Assembly (NCBI GenBank): GCA_034666665.1
Contig: JAXDLK010000372.1
Location: 1 to 7,163, forward strand
Direction: 5' to 3'
Origin: JAXDLK01 sp034666665
GTDB taxonomy: Bacteria; Desulfobacterota; Binatia; JACPRU01
DNA length: 7,163 bases
Shown here piece by piece: positions 6,126 to 7,163 of this stretch (positions are counted from its first letter, which is position 1; each line of letters begins with the position of its first letter). Under the pieces are notes generated by a model. The model saw only the letters and a program-made list of their open reading frames with translations. It ran no database searches and was not told the origin of the DNA. The position numbers and the translations under genes were made by a program.

Positions 6126-7163
6126 TTGCGGACGTCTCGGTCCGGTCTTGCAGTGCTCGCCGTCGCGGGCTTCGCGCTGAGCGCGTGCTCTCCGGCGTAC
6201 GTCGCGCGCGCCGTCTACGAGGAGGCCTGGATCCTCTTGCGGCGGCAGCCGATCGAGAAAGTGCTCGCCGAGGATCGGCTCACGCCGGCGGAGCGCACGC
6301 GTCTCGAGCTCGTGCTCGACGCGCGGCGGTTCGCCGCGGACCAGGTGGGACTGGAGGTCGACGGCGCCTACTCGACGCTCTCCCGCGCGAACAGCGGCGC
6401 GGTGGTGTACGTGCTGACCGCTGCCGAGCGAGATCGCCTCGAGAGCTACAAGTGGTGGTTTCCGATCGTCGGCAGGGTGCCGTACAAGGGCTTCTTCTCG
6501 AAGGCGAAGGCCGAGGCGGCCGCGGCCGACCTCGAGAAGCAGGGGTACGACACCTACGTCCGCCCGTCCGTCGCCTTCAGCACGCTCGGCTGGTTCGACG
6601 ATCCGCTGCTCTCCTCGCTGCTGAAGCTCGATACCGTCACGCTGCTGAACGTCGTCATCCACGAGCTCTTCCACAACACGGTCTTTCTCGCCGGGGAGAT
6701 CACGTTCGACGAGTCCGCTGCCAACTTCGTCGGCAGCCGCGGCGTCGTCGACTTCTTCTGCGACGGCCCACGGGAGCGCTTTCGCTGGTGCGCCGAAGCC
6801 ACGGCGGAGTGGCGCGACGCGGTGTCGGTGTCGCGATTCCTCGACGAGGAGCTCGACCGGCTGCGCGAGTTCTACGAGGACGCGCGTGGCGATCCGGAGC
6901 TGCTCGGGATGCGGGGCAGGGCCTTCGCCGCGATCCGCCGCCGGTTCCGGGCGCTGCCGCTCGAGAGCCATCGCTACGACGATTTCCTCGACGAGCCGAT
7001 CAACAACGCGAGCCTGCTTCACGACCGCGTGTACTACCGGGACCTCGAGGTCTTCGACGAGCTCTACCGGCGTCGCGGCGGTCTTCGCCGCGCCGTCGAT
7101 GCGCTGAAGACGATCGACGAGGAAGGAAGCGACCGTCCGTTCGAACGGCTCCACGAGATGGCC
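6126..7163 (+). CDS. Predicted zinc aminopeptidase lipoprotein (COG4324 / DUF2265-like), 3' end outside window
   Basis: An open frame of 346 codons runs off the window. With TTG at 6126 as start, the protein begins with a 20-residue lipoprotein signal peptide (RTSRSGLAVLAVAGFALSAC, residues 2-21). The lipobox LSAC places the lipidated Cys at 21, and Ser at +2 favours outer-membrane sorting. Residues 22-60 hold a conserved-looking N-terminus (IEKVLAEDRLTPAERTRLEL within it), then YKWWFPIVGRVPYKGFF (about 119-135), a hallmark of this family. HELFH (179-183) is the HExxH zinc site, with a probable third ligand Glu196 in FDESAANFVG. The family normally shows HELAHQT...FNESFA, so Phe182, Asn184 and Asp195 are variants. 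Family proteins are about 340-370 residues, so little is missing. An alternative GTG at 6087, in frame and overlapping the previous gene, has a better ribosome binding site (GGGAGA) but adds 13 residues before the signal. It lies 2 nt after the HEAT-like gene, implying one operon. Confidence 0.88.
   Translation, partial: MRTSRSGLAVLAVAGFALSACSPAYVARAVYEEAWILLRRQPIEKVLAEDRLTPAERTRLELVLDARRFAADQVGLEVDGAYSTLSRANSGAVVYVLTAAERDRLESYKWWFPIVGRVPYKGFFSKAKAEAAAADLEKQGYDTYVRPSVAFSTLGWFDDPLLSSLLKLDTVTLLNVVIHELFHNTVFLAGEITFDESAANFVGSRGVVDFFCDGPRERFRWCAEATAEWRDAVSVSRFLDEELDRLREFYEDARGDPELLGMRGRAFAAIRRRFRALPLESHRYDDFLDEPINNASLLHDRVYYRDLEVFDELYRRRGGLRRAVDALKTIDEEGSDRPFERLHEMA

Noticed and set aside
6036..7154. 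Minus-strand open frame opposite the aminopeptidase
   Set aside because: The plus-strand frame contains a lipobox and HExxH zinc motif in register; the minus-strand translation is charged low-complexity sequence.

Overview
The window is strongly GC-rich bacterial DNA with third-position G/C bias. Sec signal peptides and a lipoprotein with an outer-membrane-type lipobox point to a diderm. Cysteine-rich secreted proteins, a HEAT-like membrane protein and a large heterodimeric ABC exporter would fit an environmental lineage such as Acidobacteriota or Myxococcota. That placement is inference; no taxonomic marker gene is present.

Layout. (1) Bases 2-172 are the 3' end of a plus-strand gene whose product ends in a knottin-like six-cysteine module. 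(2) Bases 173-420 hold no convincing gene, only an imperfect hairpin. (3) Bases 421-1286 are a self-contained minus-strand unit: a promoter with a perfect -35 box, a leader of about 185 nt with two hairpins, a gene for an unrecognised secreted protein with ten cysteines, and a textbook intrinsic terminator with a UUCG loop. (4) From 1302 the plus strand carries the beginning of a family 2 glycosyltransferase that breaks off after about 50 residues. One missing base near 1432 destroys its nucleotide-sugar-binding motif. (5) From 1517 to the end there is a compact plus-strand cluster: two ABC exporter half-transporters overlapping by ATGA, a membrane-anchored coiled-coil/HEAT-like protein 60 nt later, and, 2 nt after that, a lipoprotein of the predicted zinc aminopeptidase family (COG4324/DUF2265-like), cut by the window edge.

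How the genes may work together. The two ABC subunits carry complementary active-site degeneracies. The first has Asp at the catalytic Glu position and an intact LSGGQ; the second has the catalytic Glu and a degenerate FSTGQ. This is the signature of an obligate asymmetric heterodimer of the BmrC/BmrD, TM287/288 or TmrAB type. Co-transcription with a HEAT-like protein and an envelope aminopeptidase suggests an export-linked envelope function, but the substrate cannot be read from sequence. No CRISPR array, RNA gene, integrase or insertion sequence was seen. The least expected elements are the knottin-like tail, the orphan ten-cysteine secreted protein, the frameshifted glycosyltransferase stub joined to the transporter, and a short inverted repeat translated inside the second ABC protein that resembles a dispersed repeat.
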